Both the position numbers and the translations under genes were made by a program. From Pelomonas sp. BJYL3 (GTDB lineage: Bacteria; Pseudomonadota; Gammaproteobacteria; Burkholderiales; Burkholderiaceae_C): 64,000 bases of DNA. Below, piece by piece: positions 56,219 to 64,000 of the stretch (position 1 is the first letter of the stretch; every line of letters begins with the position of its first letter). The notes beneath the pieces were generated by a model. It was not told the DNA's origin and ran no database searches. It saw only the letters and a program-made list of their open reading frames with translations. The DNA is taken from assembly GCF_027257975.1 (NCBI RefSeq), contig NZ_JANZKX010000007.1, positions 62,001 through 126,000 on the forward strand, given 5' to 3'.

Positions 56219-57398
56219 GGCCGGCCGCGCTGCAAGGCTCCGGCGGGATTCATCAGCGCGGCATAGCGGCGCATCATCAGCCCGCTCACGCGGGACCAGT
56301 CCAGGGTGCGGGCCCGGCACAGCGCGAGGTCCAGGCGCAGTGCCTCCGGATCGTCCAGCGCCTGGCGCATGGCAGCGGCCCATTCGGCGGGGCTGGCGCT
56401 GTCGACGGCCAGCGCCACGTCCGCGCCCAGCTCGCCCAGGCCGGCCCGGCTGCTCAGCACCACCGGCGTGCGGCAGGCCATGGCCTCCAGTGCGGCCAGG
56501 CCGAAGGTCTCCTGATCGCCGGCATGCACGAAGGCATCACAGCTGGCCATGATGCGGGCCAGGCCCGACGGGTCCGCCACCGGCGGCAGCAAGCGGACTT
56601 GCGATCCCGAGGGGGCACAGGGGCCGGCGCCCACGCACAGCAGCACATGGCCGGGCCCGAGGGCTCGCACCGCACGGGCCAGCAGGGGCAGGCGCTTTTC
56701 CGGCGCAAATCGCCCGCAGTACAGCAGCAGTCGCGTGCCGGGCGGCAGGCCCAGCTCGCGCTTGAGCCAGCGCGCCCAACCGCCCTTGCGCGCGGCCGGC
56801 CGGAAGGTGCTGCAGTCCACGCCCAGGGGCTGGTACTGCACCTGGTCCAGGCCGCAGAGCCGCAGCTGATGCTCCAGCGAGCGGCTGGGCGCCAGCACCA
56901 GGTCGAAGCCGCCGTACAGGCGGAGCAGGTAGCGCTGGGCCCGTTCACGCGCCCATGCGCCGGCCCTGCGGCCGCCCAGCTGTCCCGCCCATCGTTCCAG
57001 CAGGGCCGGAAGATGGCTGTGGCAGAAGGCCACGGCCGGCACGCCCAGCTGCTGCGAGGCCTCCAGGCTGGCCCAGCCCAGCACGTAGGGGTCGGCTGCC
57101 TCGATGAGGTCCGGCTGGGCCTGCTTCATCAGGGCGACGGCACGGCGGCGGTCCACGACGAAGCGGTAGCCGCCCGAGCGCGGCAGGCTCAGCCCGCCAC
57201 AGGCCAGCAGGCCGGGGCCCTGGCCCTCGGGGACCAGCAGGCTGTGGCGCCAGCCCGCGTCCAGCAGCTGCTGACGCTTGGCACTGATCACGCGCCGCAC
57301 GCCGCCGGTGGGGCTGCTGCTCCAGAACATCGTGGCGTCCAGCACGTGAGGTCCGGGCGCTGCGTCCGGAGCCCGGGCGGTCTGCGAGGGAAGTGAGA

Positions 57399-57412
57399 GG
57401 GTCGGGTCTTGC
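57399..57412 (+). repeat. Dispersed 13-base repeat, copy 6 (one mismatch)
   Basis: GGGTCGGGTCTTGC, antisense over codons 1-5 of the glycosyltransferase gene. Confidence 0.55.
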
Positions 57413-57425
57413 ATGGCAGCGGCTC

Positions 57426-57441
57426 AGCAAACCCTGTGCCC
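57426..57441 (-). promoter_or_regulatory. Sigma-54 type promoter ahead of the convergent glycosyltransferase
   Basis: On the minus strand GGGCACAGGGTTTGCT: exact GGCA-N6-TTGC. Transcription would start at about the ATG (57414), implying a leaderless mRNA or use of a downstream start codon. It lies within the first codons of an alternative topoisomerase start, so chance cannot be excluded. Confidence 0.5.
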
Positions 57442-57466
57442 GGCACGCCGGCTGCCGCCGCACAGC

Positions 57467-58566
57467 ATGGCGCGCTCCACCCCCGCACCGGCCCCCACGG
57501 CCCCGACCACGCCCCTGCGCTGGACCCCCAGCGACAGCCCCGGCCTGCGACGCGAGGGCCCGCCAGGCCGGTTCCGCTATCGTCTGCCGGATGACCGCCT
57601 GCTGCGCGCGGGGCCTGAGCTGGCCCGGATCCGCGCCCTGGCCATTCCGCCGGCCTGGCAGTCCGTCTGGATCTCGGCCGATCCCCGGGCCCATCTGCAG
57701 GCCACGGGCCGGGACCCGCGCGGCCGCAAACAGTACCTCTACCACCCGGCCTGGCGGCAGCAGCGCAGCGAGCACAAGTTCGCCCAGCTGCTGGACTTCG
57801 GCCGCGGCCTGCCGCGACTGCGCACGCGCCTGCGCCGCAGCCTGGAGACCGGCAGCACGCCGACGCGCGCCCGCGTGCTCGCCGCCCTCGTGCAGCTGCT
57901 GGACTGCAGCTGGATGCGCATCGGCAACGACAGCTATGCCCGCGAGAACGGCAGCTACGGCCTCAGCACCCTGCGCTGCCGGCACCTGCGGCTGCAGGGG
58001 GAGGCGCTGCACCTGCGTTTCATCGGCAAGACGGGGGTGGCTCATCATGTGAGCCTCAGCGATGACGGGCTGGCGGCGCTGGTGTGGCGCTGGTGCGGCA
58101 CTGCCGCGAGCTGCCGGGCGACGAACTCTTCCAGTACCTGGACCAAGCCGGGCACGTTCACCGCGTCAGCTCGGCGGACGTCAACGCCTGGCTGCTCGAA
58201 CAGCTGGGCCCTGGCATGACGGCCAAGGTGTTCCGGACCTGGCATGGCAGCGTGCTGGCCCTGGACCTCGTGCTGGCCGCGGCGCTGCAGGACCAGGCCC
58301 CGGACGTGCCGGCCCTCGTGCGCCAGGTGGCAGGGCGCCTGGGCAACACACCCGCGGTGTGCCGGGCGTCCTCCCTGCATCCGGCCGTGCAGGCCCTGGC
58401 GGCCGAGCTGGCCGATCCGGCCCGGCGCCAGGCACTGCGGCGCGAGCCCTGGCTGCAGGTGCCGCGGCGCCGTGGCCTCAGCCAGACCGAGGCCCGGCTG
58501 ATGGCGATGCTTGCAGCGGCCCGCCCTGGGCCAGCAGCAGCGCCTCGAGCTCGGACCACTGCCTGA
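57467..58566 (+). pseudogene. DNA topoisomerase IB, frameshifted and lacking the active-site tyrosine
   Basis: The first part (57467 to about 58086) reads as the N-terminal and early catalytic domain of a bacterial type IB topoisomerase (RKQYLYHPAWRQQRSEHKFA; RIGNDSYARENGSYGLSTLR). The rest continues in another frame (RELPGDELFQYL; TAKVFRTWHGSVLA). The break is an 11-base duplication: GCGCTGGTG-TG-GCGCTGGTG at 58076-58095; removing 58076-58086 restores a perfect family reading LAALVRHCREL. In addition, where relatives have S-Y-I/V-H-P the sequence reads CRASSLHPAV: the catalytic Tyr is Ser. Both defects point to decay. Confidence 0.85.
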
Positions 58567-59125
58567 CGCGGTGATCCGGCTCGCGCAGGGGGCTCATGCG
58601 CCACACGGTCTCGCCGCCGCAGTCGAAGAGCAGGCTGCGGCAGCCGGCGCGATGGCCGGCCTCCACGTCGTCCAGGGTGTCGCCCACCATCCAGGAGCGG
58701 GTCAGGTCCAGCTTGAGCTGGGTGGCGGCCTGCAGCAGCAAGCCGGCTGCCGGCTTGCGGCAGTGGCAGGCCGGCGCGCCGGCGTCGTCGGGCAGATGGG
58801 GGCACAGCAGCACGCCGTCGAGTTCCACGCCGTCGGACTCGCGCAGGCGCTGCCGCAGGGCCTGCTCCAGCAGGTCGAAGGCGGCCCGCGTGAACAGGCC
58901 ACGCCCGATGCCGCTCTGGTTGGTGATCATCACGAGCGCGAAGCCCGCCGAGGACAGGCGCGCCAGGGTGCTGCCTGCACCCGGCATGAAGCGCAGCCGG
59001 GCGGGGTCGACGTTGTAGGGCACGTCCTCGACCAGGGTGCCGTCCTTGTCCAGGAACAGCGCGGGCGCCCAGGGCCTGCGGCTCTGCCTGGCCCTCAGGG
59101 CCGGCAGGCGCGCGCTCAGGGCCAC
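58478..59125 (-). CDS. gmhB: D-glycero-D-manno-heptose 1,7-bisphosphate 7-phosphatase (HAD)
   Basis: 215 aa from a GTG at 59125 that overlaps the SDR stop. HAD-IIIA signatures: nucleophile FLDKDGTL, ITNQSGIGRG, zinc loop residues CPHLPDDAGAPACHCRKP, and VGDTLDDVEAG. Removes the 7-phosphate between the HldA and HldC steps, so the window holds every step to ADP-D-glycero-D-manno-heptose; the epimerase hldD is not here. It overlaps the broken topoisomerase gene by 89 bases, tail to tail. Confidence 0.92.
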   Translation of the reverse strand: MALSARLPALRARQSRRPWAPALFLDKDGTLVEDVPYNVDPARLRFMPGAGSTLARLSSAGFALVMITNQSGIGRGLFTRAAFDLLEQALRQRLRESDGVELDGVLLCPHLPDDAGAPACHCRKPAAGLLLQAATQLKLDLTRSWMVGDTLDDVEAGHRAGCRSLLFDCGGETVWRMSPLREPDHRVRQWSELEALLLAQGGPLQASPSAGPRSG

Positions 59126-59964
59126 GAGCTTTCCCGCTCGGGCAGCACCGTGAGCTCTGCGATGCAGGTGCCGCGCGGTTGCTCCAGCACATGGCGGATG
59201 GCGCGTGCCACATGGGCCGGGTCCTGCAGGCGCTCGGGGTCCAGGTCGGGGAAGCGGTCCAGCAGGAAGGGGGTCCGCATGCCGCCCGCCACAATGGCGC
59301 AGACGCGGATGCCCTGCTCGCGCAGCTCCGCATGCAGGGCGTGCGAGAGCCCGAGCAGCCCCCATTTGCTGGCATGGTAGGCGCTGGCGTTGGGCCAGGC
59401 ACGCTTGGACGCCGTCGAGGCAATGTTGATGATGTGGCCGCCACCGCCGGCCTGGCGCGCCATGCAGTCCGCCGCGTACTTGCTCAGCACGAAGGGACCG
59501 GACAGATTGGTGTGCAGGATGCGCAGCCAGTCCTCCACCTCCAGCTCGGCCAGGGGCGCGGTGACGTCGGTCGCAGCATTGTTGATCAGCGCGTCCAGGC
59601 GGCCGAACTGCTGCTCGACACGGCCGATGGCCAGGCGGCACTGGGCCGGGTCGGCCACGTCCAGCGCGAGCGGCATCACCTCGATGTCCAGCGGGGCCAG
59701 TGTCGCGGCCTGCGCTTGGGCGCGCTGCAGGTCCATGTCGGCGAGCACCAGTCGGGCGCCCTGCCGGCCCAGCTCGAGGCTCAGCGCGGCGCCCAGGCCC
59801 TGGCCGCCACCGGTGATCAGCACCACGCGGCCCTTGAGGGAAAGCGGCCTGGGGGCTTCGCCGGCCTCGCTGTCGGGGCTGAGGAAGAGGTCCTGGGTCT
59901 TCGGCGTGGCCGCAGCAGCGGACCGGGTGGAGGAAGTGGAGGTGGCGGAGGAAGCTGGATTCAT
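59116..59964 (-). CDS. SDR family oxidoreductase with disordered N-terminus
   Basis: 282 aa. The first 40 residues are Ser/Thr/Ala-rich and probably disordered. Classical SDR core: TGGGQGLGAALSLEL, INNAATDV, serine in NIASTASK and YHASK for the catalytic Tyr/Lys. Translationally coupled to gmhB, so a role in making or modifying a sugar or lipid precursor is plausible; substrate unknown. Confidence 0.88.
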   Translation of the reverse strand: MNPASSATSTSSTRSAAAATPKTQDLFLSPDSEAGEAPRPLSLKGRVVLITGGGQGLGAALSLELGRQGARLVLADMDLQRAQAQAATLAPLDIEVMPLALDVADPAQCRLAIGRVEQQFGRLDALINNAATDVTAPLAELEVEDWLRILHTNLSGPFVLSKYAADCMARQAGGGGHIINIASTASKRAWPNASAYHASKWGLLGLSHALHAELREQGIRVCAIVAGGMRTPFLLDRFPDLDPERLQDPAHVARAIRHVLEQPRGTCIAELTVLPERESSWP

Positions 59965-60138
59965 GCTGTGTTCCGGGCAGGAGGCCTCGCGGGCCGGGGT
60001 GGAAGGGAGGGGCTGCTGCACGCCGCCCCGAGCCCCTGAGCACGCGGCATGCCGGCCGTGCTGACCGCCTGTCCGCCTGCCCGGGTAAGCCTTGCAGCAG
60101 GATTTCCTGCGGCCTGGCCGGGGGATGGCGCGGAGCGG

Positions 60139-60154
60139 TGGCATGCCGCTTGCC
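60139..60154 (+). promoter_or_regulatory. Sigma-54 type promoter of the DUF883 operon
   Basis: TGGCATGCCGCTTGCC: exact GGCA-N6-TTGC with a T before GG; the best match in the window. Start of transcription about 67 bases before the ATG at 60231. An inverted repeat GCAGGA-TT-TCCTGC (60097-60110) lies 30 bases upstream, where an activator could bind. Confidence 0.7.
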
Positions 60155-60230
60155 CCAGGACGCCGGCAGGTCTCTGCAGGGTGAGCCGGAGCGCCGGCCT
60201 CCTTCTCCTGATCTTTGAAAGGAATGCACG

Positions 60231-60539
60231 ATGGGCATGAATGAAACGCACGGTGGCGTGAGCAGCGCCAGGACTGAGGCCGCGGACCTGGTGGATCGCA
60301 CCGCACAGGGCGCGCACCAGACCGTCGACCGCCTGGCCCAGCAGGCCGCGCCTGCGGTCCAGAAGCTGCAGGACCAGATGGAGAACGCCGGCGAGATGCT
60401 CCAGGAGCGCGCCGAACAGATGCGCGACATGGGTCGCCAGTGGCGCGAGGGCCTGCGCAGCAGCGTGCGTGAGCATCCCCTGACCACCGTGGTCGCGGCC
60501 CTGGCCGTCGGTGCCCTGATCGCACGGCTCTCTCGGTGA
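60231..60539 (+). CDS. DUF883 / ElaB-YqjD family membrane-anchored protein
   Basis: 102 aa. Long amphipathic helix (residues about 12-78; Q-, A- and E-rich) followed by one C-terminal membrane segment (HPLTTVVAALAVGALIARLSR). E. coli relatives YqjD and ElaB are stationary-phase inner-membrane proteins reported to bind ribosomes. GAAAGGA precedes the ATG. First gene of a yqjD-yqjE-yqjK-like unit. Confidence 0.88.
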   Translation: MGMNETHGGVSSARTEAADLVDRTAQGAHQTVDRLAQQAAPAVQKLQDQMENAGEMLQERAEQMRDMGRQWREGLRSSVREHPLTTVVAALAVGALIARLSR

Positions 60540-61105
60540 CGGCGCCGCCCATGCCGCCGGGCATGGAGCCCGGCTCGGCTCGCGAGGGCCGCGACAGCCC
60601 GCCCGACGACGGCCCGCCCTCCGGCTGGCTGGGCGGGGTACAGACCCTGGTGCTGAGCTTCGTGGGTCTGCTGGGCGACGGCCTGGAGCTGCTGTCCCTG
60701 GAGCTGCAGCGCGGCCTGCGCCTGCTGGAGCGCCTGCTGTGGCTGTCGCTGCTGGGGGCCGCCGCCCTGTTCACGGCCTGGCTGTTCTTCTGGATCGGCC
60801 TGGCCGTGGTGCTGACGGACGCCGGCATGATGTGGCCCCTGGCCTGCGCCATCGTGGTGCTGGGCAACGCCGGCGTGCTGGCCATGTGCCTGTCACAAGC
60901 GCGGCTGCTGCGCCCCATGTTCGCGATGCCGGCGCTGCGGCGGCAGATGGGTCTGGGCAGCGAGGAGTCCCAGGCCGAGGCCGCCCGGGCCCAGGCGGCT
61001 CGCGACTACGCAGCCCGGCACGGCGCTTCCGGCGCTGCACCGGACGCCTCTGACACATCGTCGGGCCCCTCCCGCGCGGGTCCGGATGAAGGCCGCCATG
61101 ATTGA
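60536..61105 (+). CDS. YqjE-like phage-holin-family membrane protein
   Basis: 189 aa, GTG start overlapping the previous stop. Residues about 30-60 amphipathic, two membrane helices (SLLGAAALFTAWLFFWIGLAVVL; WPLACAIVVLGNAGVLAMCL), then a charged Ala-rich tail. Pattern of the Pfam holin-X/YqjE group; not a lysis gene in this context but part of an envelope-stress trio. Confidence 0.82.
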   Translation: MTAPPMPPGMEPGSAREGRDSPPDDGPPSGWLGGVQTLVLSFVGLLGDGLELLSLELQRGLRLLERLLWLSLLGAAALFTAWLFFWIGLAVVLTDAGMMWPLACAIVVLGNAGVLAMCLSQARLLRPMFAMPALRRQMGLGSEESQAEAARAQAARDYAARHGASGAAPDASDTSSGPSRAGPDEGRHD

Positions 61106-61673
61106 ACGCCCCGAGTCCTCGCCCCCCCGCAAGCCTTCGGCCGAGTCCGATCTGGAACAGCAGATCCTGGCGATCGAGGTGCGCATGCTGCAAAGACGCC
61201 GCCTGTTGCTGGGCTCATGGAACGAGGTCGAGCATGCGGTGGACCAAGTGCTGGCGCCGCGGGCCTGGCTGTGGCCCCTGGCCCTGGGCGGCGTGGCTGG
61301 CTGCCTGCTGGGCCTGCTGTGGCGGCGGGGTGACCGCGGCGCCACGCCTGCGTCTCGATCGGCGCACCGTGGCCAGGCCCACGCCCACGCCCACCACGGC
61401 GCCAGCGCGGCCGGTGCCGGTGCCCTGGCCGGAGCCCTGGCTCTGCTGGGGCCTTGGCTGCGCAGCCTGCTGACGCCCCTGGTGCACCAATGGCTGCGGC
61501 CCGCCGTGCTCGAGGCCGCCGAGGGGCTGATGCTGGCCCTGCTGGGCGGGGTGCTGAAGACACCGGCCCAGCGCCACCACGCCCGGCCGGTGGGCCCGGC
61601 CGCTGCCACGCCCACGCCTGCGGCTGCCGCGCCGGCCGGCTCCCGGCCGCCTGCCGCACCCTCGCATGACTGA
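61098..61673 (+). CDS. YqjK-position hypothetical protein
   Basis: 191 aa from the ATG at 61098 (AAGG five bases ahead; overlaps the previous stop). One hydrophobic segment near residues 55-75 (WLWPLALGGVAGCLLGLLW), a His/Ala-rich middle (HRGQAHAHAHHG) and a Pro/Ala tail. Position is that of YqjK in E. coli-like yqjDEK units, but sequence similarity is not evident. Function unknown. Confidence 0.7.
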   Translation: MIERPESSPPRKPSAESDLEQQILAIEVRMLQRRRLLLGSWNEVEHAVDQVLAPRAWLWPLALGGVAGCLLGLLWRRGDRGATPASRSAHRGQAHAHAHHGASAAGAGALAGALALLGPWLRSLLTPLVHQWLRPAVLEAAEGLMLALLGGVLKTPAQRHHARPVGPAAATPTPAAAAPAGSRPPAAPSHD

Positions 61674-61712
61674 GTGCCCGGGGGCGGGCGCCGCCCCGCC
61701 CCCGGCTGCAAA

Positions 61713-61726
61713 GGGTCAGGTCTTGC
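61713..61726 (+). repeat. Dispersed 13-base repeat, copy 7
   Basis: GGGTCAGGTCTTGC in the 63-base spacer before the DUF421 gene, the only clearly intergenic copy. Confidence 0.7.
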
Positions 61727-61736
61727 CTTTGAACGG

Positions 61737-62249
61737 ATGGTGAACGCCTTGCCCCCCTGGCCGCCCTTGCCCGACTGGTCGTCCGTACTCGCCTTCTCCC
61801 TGCACCCGCTGGAGCTGGCGCTGCGCGGAACGGTCATGTACTGGCTGCTCTTCCTGATGTTCCGCTTCGTGCTGCGGCGCGACGCCGGCAGCATCGGCCT
61901 GGCTGATGTGCTGCTGGTGGTGCTGATCGCCGACGCCTCGCAGAACGCCATGGCCGGCGAGTACCGTTCCATCGGCGACGGCGTGGTGCTTGTGGGCACC
62001 ATCGCGGGCTGGAACTGGGTGATCGATTGGGCGGGCTACCGCAGCCGTTTGCTGCGGAAATTCCTGCAGGCGCCTGCCACGCTGCTCGTGCGGGACGGCC
62101 AGGTGCTGCAGGCCAGCCTGCGGCGCGAGCTGATCACGCGGGACGAACTGATGGGGGCCTTGCATCGCGAAGGCCTTACTCAGCTGAACGAGGTGGCGCG
62201 CGCCTGGATGGAGAGCGACGGCTCCATCACCGTCGTGCCGCGCGACTGA
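61737..62249 (+). CDS. DUF421 (YetF-like) membrane protein
   Basis: 170 aa. Three membrane helices (about residues 22-95: LELALRGTVMYWLLFLMFRF; GLADVLLVVLIADASQ; GWNWVIDWAG) followed by a small cytoplasmic domain with LLVRDGQVLQASLRRELITRDEL, the YcaP/YetF pattern. Role unclear in the family. Downstream of the yqjDEK-like unit and probably stress-related. Confidence 0.88.
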   Translation: MVNALPPWPPLPDWSSVLAFSLHPLELALRGTVMYWLLFLMFRFVLRRDAGSIGLADVLLVVLIADASQNAMAGEYRSIGDGVVLVGTIAGWNWVIDWAGYRSRLLRKFLQAPATLLVRDGQVLQASLRRELITRDELMGALHREGLTQLNEVARAWMESDGSITVVPRD

Positions 62250-62287
62250 GGCCTTCCGGCCTTCGCCGCGCGGCCCACGGCCTCAGA

Positions 62288-62749
62288 TCAGGCCCGGTGC
62301 TCGGTGGCGCGGGCTTCGTCGCGCAGGCGCCGGACCTGATCATGGTTGCGCTGCACGCCGTTCATCTGGCGTTGGACCACCAGCAGCACGTCCGCCGGCA
62401 GGTCCTGCTGCAGGGCCTTGCGGTAGCGGGCCACGGCGGCGTCCTCGCCGCGTTCGCATTCCTCCAGCATGGCCACGTCGCTGTAGCCGGCCAGGGTGCC
62501 CTTGACGCTCACCCAGCCGCGGTGCATGGCGCCGCTGACGCTGCCTTCGTCCTCCGCCTTGCCGCCGTACTGGCGCACCAGCTGCTGAAGCTCCAGGGCG
62601 GCTTCTCGGCATTCCAGGGCCCGTGCCGCGAAGATCTGGCGGATGCTGGCGCTGCGCACATGCTCGGCGCTGGCGGTGAAGCCGTACTCGCCGTCCTTGC
62701 AGGTCTCGATCAGGTTGTTGAGCGTGTCGACGACATCGTCCTTTTCCAT
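62288..62749 (-). CDS. PA2169-family (DUF2383) four-helix-bundle protein
   Basis: 153 aa. Begins MEKDDVVDTLNNLIETCKDG, the DUF2383 start, and continues as ferritin-like helices (SIRQIFAARALECREAALEL; ECERGEDAAVARYRKALQQ). Function unproven, but members are typically anaerobiosis- or stress-induced. GGAGG precedes the ATG, and an exact sigma-54 element is 60 bases upstream. Confidence 0.88.
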   Translation of the reverse strand: MEKDDVVDTLNNLIETCKDGEYGFTASAEHVRSASIRQIFAARALECREAALELQQLVRQYGGKAEDEGSVSGAMHRGWVSVKGTLAGYSDVAMLEECERGEDAAVARYRKALQQDLPADVLLVVQRQMNGVQRNHDQVRRLRDEARATEHRA

Positions 62750-62808
62750 GGCTGTGCCTCCGAAAGTAGTGACTCGGCGCCGGCGGGTGCCGGCGCTCGC
62801 AGCGAGGC

Positions 62809-62824
62809 AGCAAGCCTTGTGCCC
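62809..62824 (-). promoter_or_regulatory. Sigma-54 type promoter of the PA2169-family gene
   Basis: On the minus strand GGGCACAAGGCTTGCT: exact GGCA-N6-TTGC with T after. Leader about 50 bases, ending in GGAGG. Confidence 0.7.
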
Positions 62825-62852
62825 GGTCCCCGCGTGCACCCCTCAGGTGCCC

Positions 62853-64000
62853 TCAGTCCCGTGTGGCCTGGGGCCCGCTGATGGCGCGACGCAGGGCGTC
62901 CAGCAGCTGGGCGGGGGAGCAGGGCTTGCGCAGCACGATCAGCGTGGGGTCGTCGGTGACGGGCGTCGCGCTGTAGCCGCTGATCAGCACGGCGGGCAGC
63001 TCCGGCCGCATGGCGCGCAGGGCCTTGACCAGCGTGAGGCCGTCCATGCGGCCGGGCATCATCACGTCGGACAGCACAACGTCGATGCCCGCGCCGGTGC
63101 CGAAGCGCCGCAGGGCCTCGTCGGCGTCGTAGACGCACAGCACCTGGCAGGAGAAGGAGCGCAGCAGCGTGGCCGTGACCCGGCTGAGCTCCTCGTTGTC
63201 CTCGACCAGCATCACCCGGGCGCCCGCCAGGCTGCTGGTGGCACCGGCCTCGGCGCCGGCCTCTGCCGGCGCGCGCGTCTGGCTGGCCGGCAGCAGCAGG
63301 CTGACGACGGTGCCACCTTCCGGCGGGCAGTGGATGCGCGCCGTGCCGCCGGCCTGCACGCAGAAGCCCAGCACCTGACTCAGGCCCAGCCCCGTCGCGC
63401 GGCCGACGGGCTTGCTGGTGAAGAAGGGCTCGAAGACGCGGGGCAGGATGTCCGGCGGGATGCCCGGGCCGTCGTCCGCCACCTTGATCAGCACATAGGC
63501 GCCCGGCGCGAGTCCGGCCAGCTCGTCCTCGCGGGCATTGCGCAGGCTGAAGTGCACCTTGCCCGCGCCGTTGAGGGCGTCCCTCGCATTCAGGGCGATG
63601 TTGATCAGGGCCAGCTCCAGCTCTGCCGGGTCTGCCGTCACCAGGCGCACGCCGGGCTGGAGGTCCATGCTCAGGCTGACGCGCTTGCCCAGCACGGTGC
63701 TCAGCAGCGCCTCGAGGTCCTTCAGCGTGCTGGCCAGGTCCAGGGACTGCGGATGGACGGCCTGCTGCCCTGCAAAGCGCAGCAGGTGCTGGGTCAGGCG
63801 GCTGCCGACCTCCACCGAGCGCCGGATGGCGCTCAGCGGTACCTGCAGCGCCTCGTTGTGAACATGACGCTGGATGAGGTGGGCGCTGTTGCTGATGACG
63901 CCCAGCAGGTTGTTGAAGTCATGGGCGACGCCGCCGGTCAGCCGCCCCAGGGCGGCGATGCGCTGGCTGCGCGAGCTGAGCTGCTCGGTCTCCCGCGTGC
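62853..64000 (-). CDS. Hybrid histidine kinase with receiver domain (5' end outside window)
   Basis: At least 382 aa; the frame is open to the window edge. HisKA with the phospho-histidine in GGVAHDFNNLLGVIS near the visible start, HATPase (NIALNARDAL; KVADDGPGIP; GLGLSQVLG), and a C-terminal receiver with VEDNEE and the Asp in VVLSDVMMPGRMDG. The HDFNN motif marks the NtrB-like HisKA subtype. It may signal to the sigma-54 activator in this island or to another regulator. Confidence 0.9.
   Translation of the reverse strand, partial: TRETEQLSSRSQRIAALGRLTGGVAHDFNNLLGVISNSAHLIQRHVHNEALQVPLSAIRRSVEVGSRLTQHLLRFAGQQAVHPQSLDLASTLKDLEALLSTVLGKRVSLSMDLQPGVRLVTADPAELELALINIALNARDALNGAGKVHFSLRNAREDELAGLAPGAYVLIKVADDGPGIPPDILPRVFEPFFTSKPVGRATGLGLSQVLGFCVQAGGTARIHCPPEGGTVVSLLLPASQTRAPAEAGAEAGATSSLAGARVMLVEDNEELSRVTATLLRSFSCQVLCVYDADEALRRFGTGAGIDVVLSDVMMPGRMDGLTLVKALRAMRPELPAVLISGYSATPVTDDPTLIVLRKPCSPAQLLDALRRAISGPQATRD

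Noticed and set aside
60536-61105. Phage lysis holin
   Set aside because: The holin-family match reflects a two-helix membrane topology; the gene lies between DUF883 and a yqjK-position gene with no endolysin or phage genes nearby.
61713-61726. Reading GGGTCAGGTCTTGC as a sigma-54 promoter for DUF421
   Set aside because: GG-N10-GC is satisfied, but GGCA is replaced by GGGT, and the same 14-mer occurs within coding regions where a promoter makes no sense.

Overview
The window is a high-GC, gene-dense chromosomal stretch that reads as a betaproteobacterium of the order Burkholderiales. This rests on the order cysS - alkA-like glycosylase - accA - tilS - lysC - tRNA-Ser, on an HU protein with a lysine/alanine tail, and on overall protein character; no rRNA is present to refine it. 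There are no insertion sequences, integrases or CRISPR arrays. The only mobile-element trace is a small phage-type regulatory module (2.1-3.5 kb) behind clpA.

Layout. 0-15 kb is housekeeping: clpA (cut by the window edge), phage-like repressor and gp16-like gene, mtfA, lpxH, two cyclophilins, a TPR protein, cysS, a DNA glycosylase, accA, tilS, lysC, tRNA-Ser(GCT) and map. 14-31 kb is mixed metabolism and regulation: a GAF-EAL protein, a MocR regulator divergent from a PaiB-like gene, an acetyltransferase, ETF-ubiquinone oxidoreductase divergent from an SDR across a palindrome, a YceH-family gene, a PLP lyase, a lipoprotein hydrolase, a secreted Bacillus-type cyclodextrin glucanotransferase, a thioredoxin-fold protein, a radical SAM protein and HU.

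31.7-64 kb is an accessory island for surface glycan and envelope-stress functions. It holds a low-complexity Gly/Gln/Tyr protein, at least eight glycosyltransferases, a UDP-glucuronate decarboxylase-like SDR, a split ADP-heptose-type precursor pathway (gmhA, hldA-like, hldC-like, gmhB), a glycosidase/glycosyltransferase fusion, an inactive-looking HAD protein, OmpA/DUF4398 lipoproteins, a beta-barrel protein, and stress-type membrane genes (DUF883, YqjE-like, DUF421, PA2169-type). Many genes overlap by ATGA, so they are translationally coupled. A broken topoisomerase IB gene lies inside the island.

The main unifying observation is regulatory. A hybrid histidine kinase and a GAFTGA-containing sigma-54 activator are divergent in the middle of the island, and sigma-54 type -24/-12 elements (GGCA-N6-TTGC or close variants) lie in front of most of the island's transcription units, on both strands and at sensible distances from start codons. 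I infer a locally encoded sigma-54 regulon that switches on a heptose/xylose-containing glycan together with envelope-stress proteins. That inference comes from motif reading only.
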